Shown: one piece after another, positions 41,870-53,819 of the stretch
How the letters are laid out: every line of letters starts with the position of its first letter
Position numbering within the stretch: position 1 is the stretch's first letter
Source of the DNA: Macrothele yani
Taxonomy: Eukaryota; Arthropoda; Arachnida; Araneae; Macrothelidae
Length of the DNA stretch: 64,000 nucleotides
Direction: 5' to 3'
Assembly: GCA_039090855.1 (NCBI GenBank)
Contig: CM077011.1
Span: forward strand, 27,743,001 to 27,807,000
Program-made: the position numbers and the translations under genes
Notes under the pieces: model-generated
The model's database searches: none
What the model saw: only the letters and a program-made list of their open reading frames with translations
Told to the model about the DNA's origin: nothing

Positions 41870-42170
41870 GCTCTCGCGATGTCAAAATGATTGCCTGCTA
41901 TACCACATTGAGATGTCAAGGTGATCGCGTGCTAATTTAAAAACATTAGATTATCAATTACTCGAGTGCTATAATTATTATCTACAAAATTTGAATTGAA
42001 TTCTTAATATCACAGCAAGTTGAGTTTACACGCGTTCACTTTGAGATGTCAAGGTGATCGCGTGCTAATTTAGAAACATTGGATTATTATCAATGACTCG
42101 TTCTATTTATTCGATCTGTAAAATTCGAATTAAAATCTTAATATCACGGCAAGTTGAGTTTGTATAATAA
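41870..42170 (+). repeat. 133-bp tandem duplication
   Basis: GAGATGTCAAGGTGATCGCG followed by TGCTAATTTARAAACATT occurs at 41910 and 42043. The units also share CTTAATATCACRGCAAGTTG. Shorter partial matches (GATGTCAAAATGATTGC near 41878, GAGATGTCAAAGTAAGC near 42330) flank it. Confidence 0.75.
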
Positions 42171-42883
42171 TTTAATTTAGCACAATTCGAATATTAATTT
42201 GTACGCTTTAATTATTTTTTACTTTTTTAATGTAACTAACTTTCCGAGTTTATTGCTGATTATATTGTACATTTTGCAAAATATCTGTCTATGTAAGCGC
42301 TCTGACCTACAAGAAAAACTGAAATCTTGAGATGTCAAAGTAAGCAAAATTGCAACTACAAACAGTTGTCGCCCCAACAGCACATTGTCGATAATTTAGA
42401 TAGTTCCGATTGTAATGCCAAATGTCGCGTTATTTTGTAGAAAAAGTTTCGGTATAAAGTTTCAAACTAAACTTCGAATGGGACAGTCTAAAACAAGCCG
42501 CGAGCGGGATAACATGTGTCCCGGAAAAAAAGTAATGTAACGCGAAAAATCAAAGCAAAAGTTATTAAGGTCAGTTTACACCAGAGTGGGTCCATTTCGA
42601 TGCGCGGTAGTAAAAGCATTTTTGGGCGACTCGCGCTTGACGTAGCTGTGGAGGGAGGCAGATCATTTGATTCAATGGTTTATTTACATGCGGTTACCAT
42701 TAGTCTTGCGTCTATTTAGTGGTATTAGATCAGTTCTTTGTGATCGAAAGTCATATTTTTGTTGTGATAGGATAAATTATGACTCTTGTGGTAACAAAAA
42801 TACACCGTTTCATTGCTGTGTGTGTTTGTTTCCTCGAAAAACTTACCGACCCCACCATTCTGTGCTATTATTTCGTAAGAACG
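42171..42883. other. non-coding flank upstream of the THAP remnant
   Basis: Could hold an untranslated region or promoter of the THAP locus, but no defined element is visible. Confidence 0.35.
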
Positions 42884-43173
42884 ATGCCTAATTGTGCCGT
42901 TGCTCTGTGCGTATCGCAGAATAAGAAAACAAAAGGAACTGGGATTTTTATCACGCATTCTCAAAAAATCAGATGTTGCAAAAAACGTGGCTATTATACA
43001 AATACAAAAGAAAAGATATTGCCAATGTGAAACATGCCAGAATTTGCTCTAAACGTTTTACTGAAGATGATTATGAGTGTGATTTTTTAAAATCTTCATT
43101 CACTGCAGTAAAAGTCAAAATATACAGGTTGCACCATCGAAATTTTAGCGACTTTCTAAGTAAATTTCAAGCA
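42884..43173 (+). pseudogene. THAP-type zinc-finger domain, frameshifted
   Basis: ATG at 42884 gives MPNCAVALCVSQNKKTKGTG and FITHSQK. A shift to the +1-type frame near 42965 then gives KTWLLYKYKRKD, HARICSKRFTEDDYE. This is the THAP order: a Met-Pro start, CX4C, a mid-domain W, then a CX2H-F pair near residue 60. Here the last zinc ligand H is R (CSKRF). The frameshift plus loss of a ligand argue for a pseudogene. THAP domains occur in host DNA-binding proteins and in P-element transposases. No catalytic part follows, because a Tc1 element starts at 43329. Confidence 0.65.
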
Positions 43174-43571
43174 TAATTTCTATCCGAATTTTTAAAAATT
43201 CTCGCCATTTTGGGGTCGAAATGTAAAATGGAGATTCAAAAAGTAACAATGCCGTGTTTTAACACGACTACATTTCGTTAGCGAAAAGAAACAGATTAAT
43301 TTCCGGCAAAATTCAATACAAATATATACACTGCCGGAAAGTGAAAAAAGAACACCAAGAAGGAATTGGCGGACGATCATGAAATTTACATATGTTAATG
43401 GGGTCGAGTTTACGTAGGTGTGATGTCAATTTCGGGACCAACCGATGAGCGCTTACGCCACAGCACGGTATAATATGCAAATTATCGTCGGTGGTATTTA
43501 AGGAGTACGGCGAAGTGAATGTAATCAGTCGTCGGCGTACGGACATGTGCGAAGACCCTGAAGAAGCTGCA

Positions 43572-45945
43572 ATGCCTGGACATGGAAGACGTGTACGATT
43601 TCAGCAGTTATCGGACTTTAAGCGAGGTCGTCTAGTTGGACTCCGCGAGCCCGGGCGGTCGTATCGCGGAGCGAATTGGACGGGAAGTATCGGTGGTGGT
43701 ACGATGGTGGCGTAGATGGTCCGAGGAACATTCCACACGAGAAGACGTGGAACCGGGAGTCACAGACGGACTGATGAGCGGACCGATCGACGCATAAGAA
43801 GAGCGGCGTTGTCAAGCAGAACATCCACTGCGACGCAAATCCGAGCTGCCGTGTTGCCGCGGAACTACTTCGTAGTTCGGGTCACATTGTTTACGGCCTA
43901 ATTAAAATTTAAAGACCAGGAGTAATTTATCTAAATTATTTTTTTTTACTCAATTTAAATTATTTTTCTTTTGCTCCCTTCCTGCCTCATAAACCCCCTT
44001 TTCCCCACGGAAGCAGAAAACCCAGGTGGTCAAATCGGTTTGCCGGACACCCGTGAAGAATGACCAAAGGAATTCACCTTATTTTCACTCTTGTGAGGAA
44101 AAGCATGGCATTCGCAAAATTTAAGAAATGTCCCCAGTGCTAGCGTTGCTATTGGGACAATACATCCCGGTATTTCAGAAGGCACAGGCAAGAATCCGGA
44201 ACGCGGTCAGATGAATAGGCGAGTTGCGGTTTACGACCATCTCCTTGATGAGAGAGGCACCAGCGATGGTCGTAAAGTACATCGCGGTGTCACAGAAAGG
44301 TCATAACTCTGGCAGCGGAAAGCCCCTTTAAATTCCTCGCCATTCAGCTGAGCGTAAATAGGCCTTACGGAATTCAAACAAAGTACCACCTGCACAACAG
44401 GCCAGCTGTCGCGAAAAGGTAGCCAACTGGACCAGAGATCCAACCAATAGCCACTAAGCCCAAACACTGGTCAGATCAGCTGACCAATCAGGACCCCAGG
44501 CGAAGAGTACGTAGAAGGTTGTAGGCTCGCCCCTATCACGTGGAAAATTAAAGGGACGGAAATATATACACAGACACGAGAGAAGATGTGATCATATGGA
44601 AAAATTCGTATCGTTATCAGATAGAGAAGAGATGCTTAGCTGAGATTCGTGTTCGAGATGGTTAGCTAGAGATGATAGTCGAAGTACAATTTTCAGAGAT
44701 AGTCGAGGGTGAGACTTAGTTAGGAAACGGAGAGTATGCGGTCCCAGCCGTGGTAGTCGATAGATCCAGAGTCAACATCCACGCAAGTTTTTCATCTACC
44801 AGCGTGGGGTTTCAACGAGCGACCACACCAACGACAGGAAGGTAAGATGACGTTATTTTTTCCAACTCCAGTTCCCATGTTAACTAGATATATACATATG
44901 CATGGTCGCTATGCCTCCTCGAAATAGATTGAGGGAGTTACTTTAAACTTAAACTCAAGGGTGTGACAGGCGTACGCAGCAGTTGACCAGTACACATGGC
45001 TAATTCCAATAATTTTTTAATTTAACGTAACTTTTATTTGGCCTCCACCTAAAGGATGTAATTGCTTACATATACTTTTTCTATTAATAAACATTGTTAA
45101 TTACCTAACCTGATGTAGCTGACTTTATAGGCTGTGTATATTCCTCTAAATTCACAATTTGCGGCATATGGGTTTTTTACGAATACCTCGTAACGAGCCC
45201 ATATGAAACACAGCGCGACGTCCGTAAACTTTGAGATTGGGTTCTTTACATTCATGGGAACGCAACCTCACTGTTTATCCAATTAGACGAGTAATAAGTA
45301 TTCCGCGACCACCGTACAACCGGGGTCATGGTAATAGCCGTTGCACCTGAGGTGACTGTGCGAACAATCCGCAACCGTCTACTGGATGCAGGACTACGTG
45401 CACGTGTGCCTCTGACTCCAGCCCACCATCAGGAACGGCTGCAGTGGTGTCGCCAACGACTGCACTGGAGAACGCAATGGCGATCTGTCGTGTTCAGCGA
45501 TGAAAGCAGATTCTGCTTGGGAGCCTCCGATGGCCGTATGCGTGTTCGCAGACGCACAGGGGAGCGTCTCCACCCTTCTTGCATCCGCCAGCGACACACA
45601 GGGCCTACACCTGGTCTGCTGGTTTGGGGAGCGATCAGCTATCACTCCCGTACACAACTAGTGTTTGTACCGGGTACGTTAAACAGCACCTCCTACATTA
45701 ACAACATCATTCAGCCCGTTGTAGTGCCATTTGTAAGGTTGGTCCATCGTGGTGTTTTCCAGCAAGATAACGCACGCCCACACACGGCACGTGCAACGCA
45801 ACATGCACTTCAGGGTGTGAGACAACTTCCATGGCCTGCACGTTCACCGATTTGTCCCCCACTCAATACCCAAACTTACATCTGTACGACAGTCTCTATG
45901 CCAGAATTGCACAGTGTGACGCAGTTCATGGCGGTTCAACCTCGT
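43572..45945 (+). pseudogene. Tc1-like transposase, interrupted and truncated
   Basis: MPGHGRRVRFQQLSDFKRGR at 43572 starts the first helix-turn-helix. Two frameshifts follow (near 43668 and 43738), then HRRTDERTDRRIRR up to QIRAAV, where the insertion begins. Coding resumes at 45342 with APEVTVRTIRNRLL, WRTQWRSVVFSDESRF (first D), GERLHPSC, PGLLVWG, FQQDNARPHT (second D) and LPWPARSP, then diverges: the PDLSPIEH block with the catalytic E is deleted. The spacing up to ARSP equals that of the DD32E copy at 14.1 kb, so they belong to one subgroup. Confidence 0.88.
43853..45336. mobile_element. LTR-like insertion (possible solo LTR), 1484 bp
   Basis: GCCGT occurs on both sides (43848-43852 and 45337-45341). 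Joining the flanks restores the frame RAAV-APEV of the transposase, so the boundaries are firm. If the duplication is read as GCCG, the insert begins TGTTGCC, as many LTRs do, but it ends ATA instead of CA. Inside are a TATA-like TATATA at about 44563 downstream of GC-richer sequence and an AATAAA signal at 45086-45091 followed by GT-rich sequence, the order expected of U3-R-U5. No coding region is present. The LTR identity is an inference. Confidence 0.55.
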
Positions 45946-46117
45946 ACTAACCATGTTACATGGAAATGTTATTTTTCAGTTTACCAGCAAATACAGCTGT
46001 ATTTTGCCATAATGTTTTGATCACGTTATCCTCTGTATTCCGTTATTATGCTGTATAAATTTCGTTGGCATCAGACGTCTCCTTCTTGGTGTTCTTTTTT
46101 CACTTTGCGCCAGTGTA

Positions 46118-47945
46118 TATTTTGTATCTAAATTTCATGTCACATGAGCTATCTATGAGAATAGTTCTGACACTAGTTATCAAAACTGGGCAAATTAGAA
46201 AAGATCGCGGATTTTTTTGCCGATATAAATTCCTTATTTGTTTTGATAAAAATCTCACGTCCCCACTATGTTGTTTCGCAAACGCATATGATAAACGGTG
46301 AACGTAACAATTATATTAGTTAAGAATACATTCTGAACTGGACATTTTTCTTTTCTTTAGTAATTGCATTACGAAGTGGACAATTTGAAATGTAGAAACA
46401 TTTTTAGTTTTTGTTCATATAAACCTTAAGTTCTCCTTTTTGGCTTGAGTTATGTATCAACGCTGTGTTTTGCTTCTGCTCCGTGCCTCCGCAGTGACAT
46501 CAAATAAAAGAGCCAATGAGAGCGTAGATAGCTTATGGACCCAACCTACAAGATATATCTAATAACCTTGAGTTTACACGGAAACAACTGGGCTACAAGG
46601 AAAATTGTTAAACGACAACAAATATTTCGCACAGAATGTTTATTTATCGCGAGGTCTTTTGAAAAACGGAAATAAATAGCATATAATTTTCAGTTCTAAC
46701 ATGAATGAGTTCTTACTGTAAAAGTGTTTACTTATTTCCTCACAAAAAAAAAAAAAAAAAAAAAAAAACCCGGTGTCTATTTGATTTGTTTTCAATCTGC
46801 TTCAGTTACGAATTTCACCGTCTTAGAACGGGAAACATCCCCTATATATTAATATTTATTTAAAGCTTAAAAACAACCGTCCTAGGACGGGCTATAGACT
46901 AGTTCAGCAAATAATCATAAAGAAAATGCTTTCCTCGAAAGTAATAATAATAATAATATTAATAACCGATTTGGTTGAATAACTGTAAGTTTGAGATTTT
47001 GACAGTTGTCCACAGAATGCAGTATTTTTGCGTTTATTGTTTACAGATTTACATTGCACCGAACCTTTCTCCAATTAAAACCCGTAGCTCGGGATATTTT
47101 TTATTTGTATATAAAAACTGGAAGAGAAAATCTGAGACTGAAAAGTTTTTTTTTTTTTTGTTTTCCTTCGGACGAACGCATTTTTTATTTCAAAGCTAGA
47201 TTCATTTAACTGTCGTCTTTCCTTTTAGTATTTTTTATTTACACCTGCGTTTAATTATTATTATTATTATTATTAATCAGTTTATGTGAAAATATGGTTC
47301 AATTTTCACTTATGGTTGATTGTTCAGTTTGGTGCTGACATAATTGAAAACGTACTGTAATCGTTTCGAACAGGGAAATATGTATATGTATTTTCCTTTA
47401 ATTTGTGTTACGCTGTTCTGCCAAGTGTTTGTTTCTGTTTGCTATTTCTATTCCTGAAACGACAGTGATCTCCGTCAGAAAAGCAATAGCTGGCGTAATT
47501 TTGTAGATTTTATTTGATCAGGTACGGTATTGTAATGACCGTGACTTCAGCAGGAACCTGTCGTTACGTCTGTGGCCTCAAGGTCAGTGTTAATCTAAGC
47601 AATCTGCCTGAATCTTAAGAAGTTATTTTCGCATACTGCGCCGAATGTGGGATTCGTGTCATGAACGCCGCGTGCAGTGCCCGCGGTGATGCGGGAAAGT
47701 TTCTTAAGGAAAAAAAAAAAAAAAAAAAGCAGAAAAAGAAAAAAGGAAGAAAGAAAGGATGGAAAGAGAACGGAAGTATGACTAGGTTGATGTTACATAA
47801 TCTTCGGAATCCAGTTTCGCTTTTCACTGAAGAATGGTCGACTTCTTTCCTTTAGTTCAGTTTCTGTGACAGGGAACTTTTCTTCCGTAGTGCTGTTCGT
47901 TAACGGAGCAGCAGCTGTCACAACTAAAAATTTCCTGTGGATCAC
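46118..47945. other. AT-rich non-coding
   Basis: A-run at about 46745-46768, TTA and TAA microsatellites near 46941-46960 and 47256-47275, A-run at 47710-47728. No gene recognised. Confidence 0.5.
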
Positions 47946-48503
47946 GTTATAGCTCGATCCTAGTAAATCCCAAACTCAATTTATTTTTGGATAAACTTTC
48001 TTTTTGGACGTACCTTTATCTCTTGTTTTAATTTTTGATTGCATTTTGTGTTCACAAAAAAGTTAGGGGTATTACGTGAAATGAAGGATGTACGCATAGA
48101 AGAGTAGAAAACTTGTGTGTAGCCGACTTCGTACACTTTGCGAAACTCCTAAAGCAGCAGCTACATCGATCTGTCGTACACCTGCATGCCTGTAACATGC
48201 CAACAGCCCTATTTCTGTTGTCAATGCTTAAACGTCGTCTGGACATTATTTCAGGTTAGTCCCACGCTAAAGGCAATAAATACATTCAGCAAACTTCTAG
48301 ACCAAGCGATGACGTTATAGCTCGATCCTAGTAAATCCTAATTTCTATCGGAGCTCTCACGCCACCTGCTGTGTTGTCATGATGCTAATTTGCATATGAC
48401 GTAGCTACCCACGCTAACAACCGATCTGTAGTAGTCGCTAAATTTGCATATCATAACGTTTTTCCTTCGAAACCGCAGTATCCCTTACTTCTTGTGACCA
48501 GTG
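47946..48503 (-). pseudogene. Tc1-like element, 5' part, minus strand
   Basis: On the minus strand a terminus CACTGGTCACAAGAAGTAAG begins at about 48503 next to TA. Coding starts at 48246: MSRRRLSIDNRNRAVGMLQA and, after a shift, RQIDVAAALGVSQSVRSRL, a typical first helix-turn-helix. The rest of the transposase is missing. A 25-bp direct repeat beginning GTTATAGCTCGATCCTAGTA occurs at 47946 and 48313, bounding part of the remnant. Confidence 0.8.
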
Positions 48504-49590
48504 TATAAAGGTTTCGTACAAGCCGCGTGACATTGTTACAACCTGTAAGGATGCCAACGAGACCTCAGCCCTTGATCATTAAGTTAAACTTGGAGCAGGC
48601 ATCCCGTTATAATAATATAGCATATTTACGGAATATGTATGCTAAAAGAGCAAAGTATTATACACACCTCACCCATCCACTGGCCTTTCCCTACCCCTCC
48701 ACAATAATGTTAAGAGCCGGAACTCTTAATAGGTTAGATACTACCAGCTGCATAGCGTATACACTTGACTGTGATGATGGGTGAACATGGCGACATTAGC
48801 GTCTTCTATCGTGGGCCGTGCTCCACCACCAAGACTGGTGTGAGAAAGATGAAGTGCCCCTCCTCCAGGATTGCAAAACGCCAGGAATTTCCCCGTGCGA
48901 CCGTCTCACGTGTGTACCATGAGTACATTAAAACCGGCAGCTGGCGGTGAAAATATGGCCATTAACAAGCCGTTGATAATCTAGGTGAGCACCGCTTTTC
49001 CCTTAGCCTAACGTCAAACGGTGGGCCACAGTGGAGAGGGTAACGTTGGCATCAACAAAGTTTGTGCTAAGACTATTCGACGTATGATAGTACGACTGCG
49101 GTATGGAGAACGACACACAATCACGTCACCGGGCTATGAGGCTGCAGTGGGCGAAGGAAACATTGTTGCCTCATGGAGGTCTGGAAACGGGTAGCTTGGT
49201 CAGGTGAATCCAGGTTCCAGCTACAAGTCGCTGACGGGAGGGTGTGTGTAGCGTTGACCACGCAAAGCCGTGGGCTGCTTCGGCTATTTACCACCTACAA
49301 CTGTTTGCACACTGTAAAAAAAATTCTGAAATTTACGAGCCACTTTTCGTGATTTCTTTCGTGAATTAGCGAAGCACATTTCTGATACAACCTTTTCCGT
49401 GAAATCACGGAAAGAAACCTGAATTTCACGGATTTTTGGTACTCGAGGAAAATTCTGAATTTTCAGAAACGTTTCTGCAATTCCTTTCTTGTATTGACGG
49501 TAAATTGCCGTTTTTAAGATATTTTAACGGAAAATCCTGAATTTACAGAAACCTTTCCCCAATTCCTTTCGTATATTAACGAAAAAACTC

Positions 49591-49770
49591 CATCATTCGT
49601 CCTAACGGGGTCCGGGTTCGAATCCCGGTGAGGCATGGATGTTGTGTTTGTCTTACGGCACTGGCTCTCTCCCTTCCCTGGAACCCGTGATCCTAAATTA
49701 GGGGCGGGCGACTGCTTATAGCCCATTGAGTTGCTCACGGTGGTCGTTAAACCTCCAATAAAAAAAAAAA
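49591..49770 (+). mobile_element. SINE-1 copy, 5'-truncated
   Basis: Starts inside the head at CATCATTCGTCC, so the A box is missing. B box GGTTCGAATCC and the rest are intact. Flanks resemble AAAAAACTC on both sides. Confidence 0.92.
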
Positions 49771-50385
49771 AAAACTCCGTTCTCACTTTTTTCCTATAGA
49801 TATGACGAAACATTTCCGGTTATAGGAGCGACTCGTGGGAATTCTTGAGGTTTAACTATTAAATTTTAATCGTCTGTCAAAGGAACTGATTTTGAAGTTC
49901 TGTAGCGAGATCGCATATTGTGGAATTTATGTGAAATTTGATTATTGTGGCGCAGGATGCTTCTCATCCTCCCCCGCATTTTGTGCACCAGCTATTATTT
50001 ACTGTGTTACGGTTAAGAAACTTGGTATTTAAATTATTGTACAGGTGATTGTACGATGTTTATGTATCAGTCTGTGGAATCTTTAAAACGAAAGCTATTA
50101 TAGATATCAAGAGTGAATTTTATATTTCGAAATTTTGTGAAATAGTACTGTAAAACAGTACATTTAATTTTTCTTAAAGGTAATTGAAAGTTATTGTCAG
50201 TTAAAGAAAAAAAAAAAAAAAAAGGTCTGCAATTCCAGAGTTTTGTTGCTCCGAAATAACACGTTGAAAAAAACAAAAAACCCAAAAAAACTTGTGATAA
50301 ATCCTCTTACAGAAAAAATAAAGTTATTACAAACGAAATCATCGTAGCTCAATAAGTTTTTCCTTGAATGTGAGTGCGATTACGA

Positions 50386-50470
50386 AGACATTCTGGCTCA
50401 GTGGTTAAGGCGCGGCTTGTGTAGACCCAACCCAAACGACCTCGGTTCGATCCCTACTACCGGCGTGGAA
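50386..50470 (+). repeat. tRNA-like unit SINE-4
   Basis: CTGGCTCAGTGGTTAAGGCG (A box TGGCTCAGTGG) and, 48 bp on, GGTTCGATCCCTACTACCGG (B box). Head to T-arm spacing fits a tRNA. No complete acceptor stem is evident, so a tRNA-derived SINE is more likely than a functional tRNA gene. Confidence 0.5.
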
Positions 50471-51240
50471 GAATTCATCTGGCATAAAAACTCAGGGTTT
50501 TCAGTTTTGCGAAATTTCTGTAGACTATAAGACTACGGAAGATCTGTGAAAATACGGAATTTGAAAAAAAAACTTAAACGGGCGCTTTTAAAAACGGAAA
50601 TCTCGTTAAAAGACGGACACTTAGCTGCACGTTATTTTCAGAAATTTTCGTGGAATTCACACCACTTATTTTTTACAGTGTGGCTACCCATTTCCCACAG
50701 CAGGATGCCTTCTTTCAAAAAGACAACGTCCCGTCTAATTTCTCCTGTTTGGCGAAGGACTGGTCTGCCCCCCCCCCAAACTTTGCGAAGTCGGGGTCAT
50801 GCAGTGTGGTGGAGGGGGTGTAATAGTTTGGGGTGCATTTACATGGGCCTCCTTGGAGCCCCTCTTACCAGTCGAGACCTCTGTCACCGGCACAAAGTAT
50901 GTGAAAATCCTTACCGACCTTTCATAACGATTCTCTTTCCGCACCATGACGCCATCTTTCAACAGAACTACGCTACACTACATATTTCTTGAGTGGCGAC
51001 CAGTTGGCTCCAGTAGCACCCAAACAGGTTTACTACACTTCAATGGCCCCCTCGATCGTCGGATTTCAACCCCACTGAGAATTTGTGGACGAATTACAAA
51101 AGTGTGTTTGGGCCCACCAACCTCCTGTGGCCATTGCGGATGCTGTACGACACGTGATCCCCGCTTCGTAAGTGGCAAAACCACCGCCGTTTTTTATTTC
51201 AACACCTCATTAATCCTTATCAAGATGTCTGGCTGCCGTT

Positions 51241-53406
51241 TTGAAGGCAAAAGGTGGAACAACACGTTATTATGTAGACTTACGAAATTAATTGTCCATT
51301 CAGTTTAGTATTATAATCCTGGTTAGCATGCCTCACGTTGCTACAACGCGTCTATCTTTGTCCACATTTGCAGAACTTCTAAATTGGTCCTTAAATCCAT
51401 GGGCTCCGGAAAACTTACAAAGGGGAGAAGAGAGGTCACAAAACTGTAATTAAGTTTACAGAAATGAAATTTGGAAGTGGTGAATAACGAATGCACATCG
51501 TTTAAATAAAAATTAATTTTATTGATACAATTTGTTCATAGCCTGCAACGAAATTAAAGAAAACTATCAAAATTGAGCCTGAATACCGCACAGATGTTTG
51601 TTGTACTTTGTGAAGAAGCGGAGTTCCTACGTTTTTAACCAAGTAAAGAATTCTTCGTTTTATCTTTCATCTATTTTATACTGCTGAACTAAAAATTTTT
51701 AGGCGCGTTCTTTTAAACATTTTAACTATCAAACTGTCTGCGTATTTAAACTTGCATTTTCGGGCCCTTGGCTTTGGAGTGATACAGAACTGTGTTAAAC
51801 TGTGTTGGGCAACGGAGCTGTGTTGGACTGTGCTAAATTTACACAAAACTGTGTTAACCTTCATGACTTGTGTTACCGTTCTAGCACGTATACTGTTCGT
51901 CTTGCAAAGTGCTTCAATTTCATGACTTTCACCCCCTTTCTTAAGTTAATTTGACATTATTTGATTCTCGTGCTTTGGTTACCATCATCGGAATGGAACT
52001 CTGCTCCTCGCGTGTGAATAAAATGTTCATAGAGTTTGTAATCCGAGTAATGTATGAATAACGCATCTCATTTATTTAACAGTTTCAGCACATTACAATC
52101 GACCATATTCTTATGGTTATAATATCAAAATTGAATTTATTGTGAGAAGTGCGATGTAGACTGTAAGAAGTATAAGGTACCTTAAAATTTAACGCAGTAA
52201 ACTCCTTCAAATGGTATCCGCATTTGCTTTGCATTATCTCCAGACATCTCGTGTGTTTCTCCTTCGTTACAACCCCATAAAACCTCATTAGAAGCATTTT
52301 TCTCCGTGATCGAGCAATTGCTGCCGGTTTTACGTTTGGCTACACGTATGATACACCGTACGTGTTATTCAGTGGGGAGGAAGGGGGCGTCCCAGGTACC
52401 CATGGAGATTTGATTACCCAGAAAGGGTGTCGACTGTTTTTATTTATATTGAGTAAGTTTACTAAAAGCTAACATTTTTGACTCTTAAATCAATAACAAA
52501 AAAATACGCGTAGATAATCATCACCTGGATAAAGTAGCGCACTGTGTGTGTCAAAAAATTATGAGAGAAAAAGAAAAAAACGTGGAAGAAAGAAGAAATA
52601 GATTGGGTTAACAAGGCTGTTGTAGATCTGCGAAAATGGATATCAAATGCAGGCTTTTAGTGGGTTTTCTAACTGTGCATATTTTGGTCCCATCTGCAGT
52701 TTTGTGTTTGGGAGTGGTGTCGTTCCTCACGAAGTGCATAATCAGAAGGGTAGTGGTGGCCATCTCGCATCTCCGACTGGGCGTAAAGTTTTAAACTTAG
52801 CAAAAAAAGATTAATTTCTTTCTAATGGGTTTCTCGAATTTTATTTTGCATTTATGAATTGTTAAACTGCTGATTTCACCGTCATATTGGATCCAGCGTG
52901 GCTAAAATGCCCCCTCCCCACACACACACCAAAAAAAAAAAAAAAAAAAAAATTAAGTGTGGCCATATTGGGTATGAAATTAAAAGTAATAACTTCACAA
53001 AACGGCTAAACCACTTTTTAACACTTTAAGGCCATTACTGAATCTGATTTCGGGTAATAATGTGACTTACTGATTTGCCAAATGTATCACATTTTTTTTT
53101 TGTATGTAAGTGTGTATATGTTGGTCGAGTATCATTCCCTGTGAGGTGTGCGAAAATTGCTTCTAATTAAGTTTTTTTTTTACTCTTAAATACTAAATAA
53201 AGTTAAAAGTCAAATACAGGAAAATGGGGTATAAAATCGGAATTTGGGATTTTAATTTCACAGTTACTGTTAGTTTTCTTCCTTCAGATCATCTTTATCA
53301 TTGTCACTTGGTTCATCATCATCTGGAGTATTGTTGCACTTTTCCATACCGGCTGAACAGGAATACATTTCTGATTTCTGAACGTCACAGTCTATTCATC
53401 ACACAG
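51241..53406. other. AT-rich non-coding
   Basis: CA- and A-rich low complexity near 52918-52951. Short frames without similarity. Nothing else supported. Confidence 0.5.
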
Positions 53407-53540
53407 TTGAAGGGCAGGGACGTCGCCAGACTTCGAAATATACATGGGCGACAGGTGGGCTAGCATCATTTTTGGTGGGGCTAGCTTGATAGCGACTTTT
53501 TTTATACGAAATACTGAAAGAACACATTTTCAATGCTTTT

Positions 53541-53750
53541 TTTTTTTTTTTTTGATTGAAGGTTTAACGACCACCGTGAGCAACTCAAAGGGCTATAAGC
53601 CGTCGCTCGTCCCTGATTTTAGGTCACTGGTTTCAGGGAAATGTGCCGTAAGACAAACACAACATTTATGCCTCACCAAGATTCGAACCCAAACTCTTCT
53701 CGGAAGCATGGTCATAAGCCAACGCTTAAACTACTACGCTACCGGGGCGG
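53541..53750 (-). mobile_element. SINE-1 copy, minus strand
   Basis: Poly-T, GATTGAAGGTTTAACGACC, reverse B box AGATTCGAACCC, reverse head ending GCTACCGGGGCGG. Flanks TTTTCAATGCTTTT (53527-53540) and TTTTAATGCTTTT (53751-53763). The GGGAGAGAGCCAGT segment is deleted. Confidence 0.92.
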
Positions 53751-53819
53751 TTTTAATGCTTTTCACTATCAGCTACAAAGGAATTCGTGCAATGCACACC
53801 CCCTCTACCTGGACACATA

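Larger units (their letters stand above)
43329..46115 (+). mobile_element. Tc1-like element with an LTR-like insertion
   Basis: Terminal repeats: left CACTGCCGGAAAGTGAAAAA, right, reverse-complemented, CACTGGCGCAAAGTGAAAAA, with TA at 43327-43328 and 46116-46117. Total 2787 bp. Without the 1484-bp insertion and its 5-bp duplication the element is about 1298 bp, normal for Tc1. Confidence 0.93.
49308..50682. mobile_element. CACTGTAAAAA-type element nested in Tc1, 1.37 kb
   Basis: Inverted ends CACACTGTAAAAAAAATTC and, reverse-complemented, CACACTGTAAAAAATAAG. The left part holds repeats of an ATTTACGRAACSTTTC-like motif with GAATTTC and TTTCCGTG blocks, and related ones recur at the right end. 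It carries a SINE-1 and a tRNA-like unit. The same terminal motif bounds the 533-bp element at 39569. No transposase and no clear target duplication. Confidence 0.65.
48780..51240 (+). pseudogene. Tc1-like transposase, interrupted by a large MITE
   Basis: The left part reads FPRATVSRVYHEYIKTGSW (helix-turn-helix), and near 49200 a stretch equivalent to WSGESRFQLQVADGRVCV. The right part (50750-51160) gives MQCGGGGVIVWGAF-like, AQKYVKIL-like and FNPTENLWTNYKSVFG-like pieces over several frames. The two halves are separated by the element at 49308-50682. Ends of the Tc1 itself were not recognised. Heavily decayed. Confidence 0.7.

Noticed and set aside
47655..47855. Lys-rich short protein
   Set aside because: Its lysines come from an A-run and purine-rich low complexity.
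49514..49813. Long minus-strand frame with PVPNLGSLVPGKGESQCRKT, also seen at 15.7, 39.0, 53.6 and 56.1 kb
   Set aside because: It is the reverse strand of SINE-1; the copies differ by stops and indels and there is no gene context.
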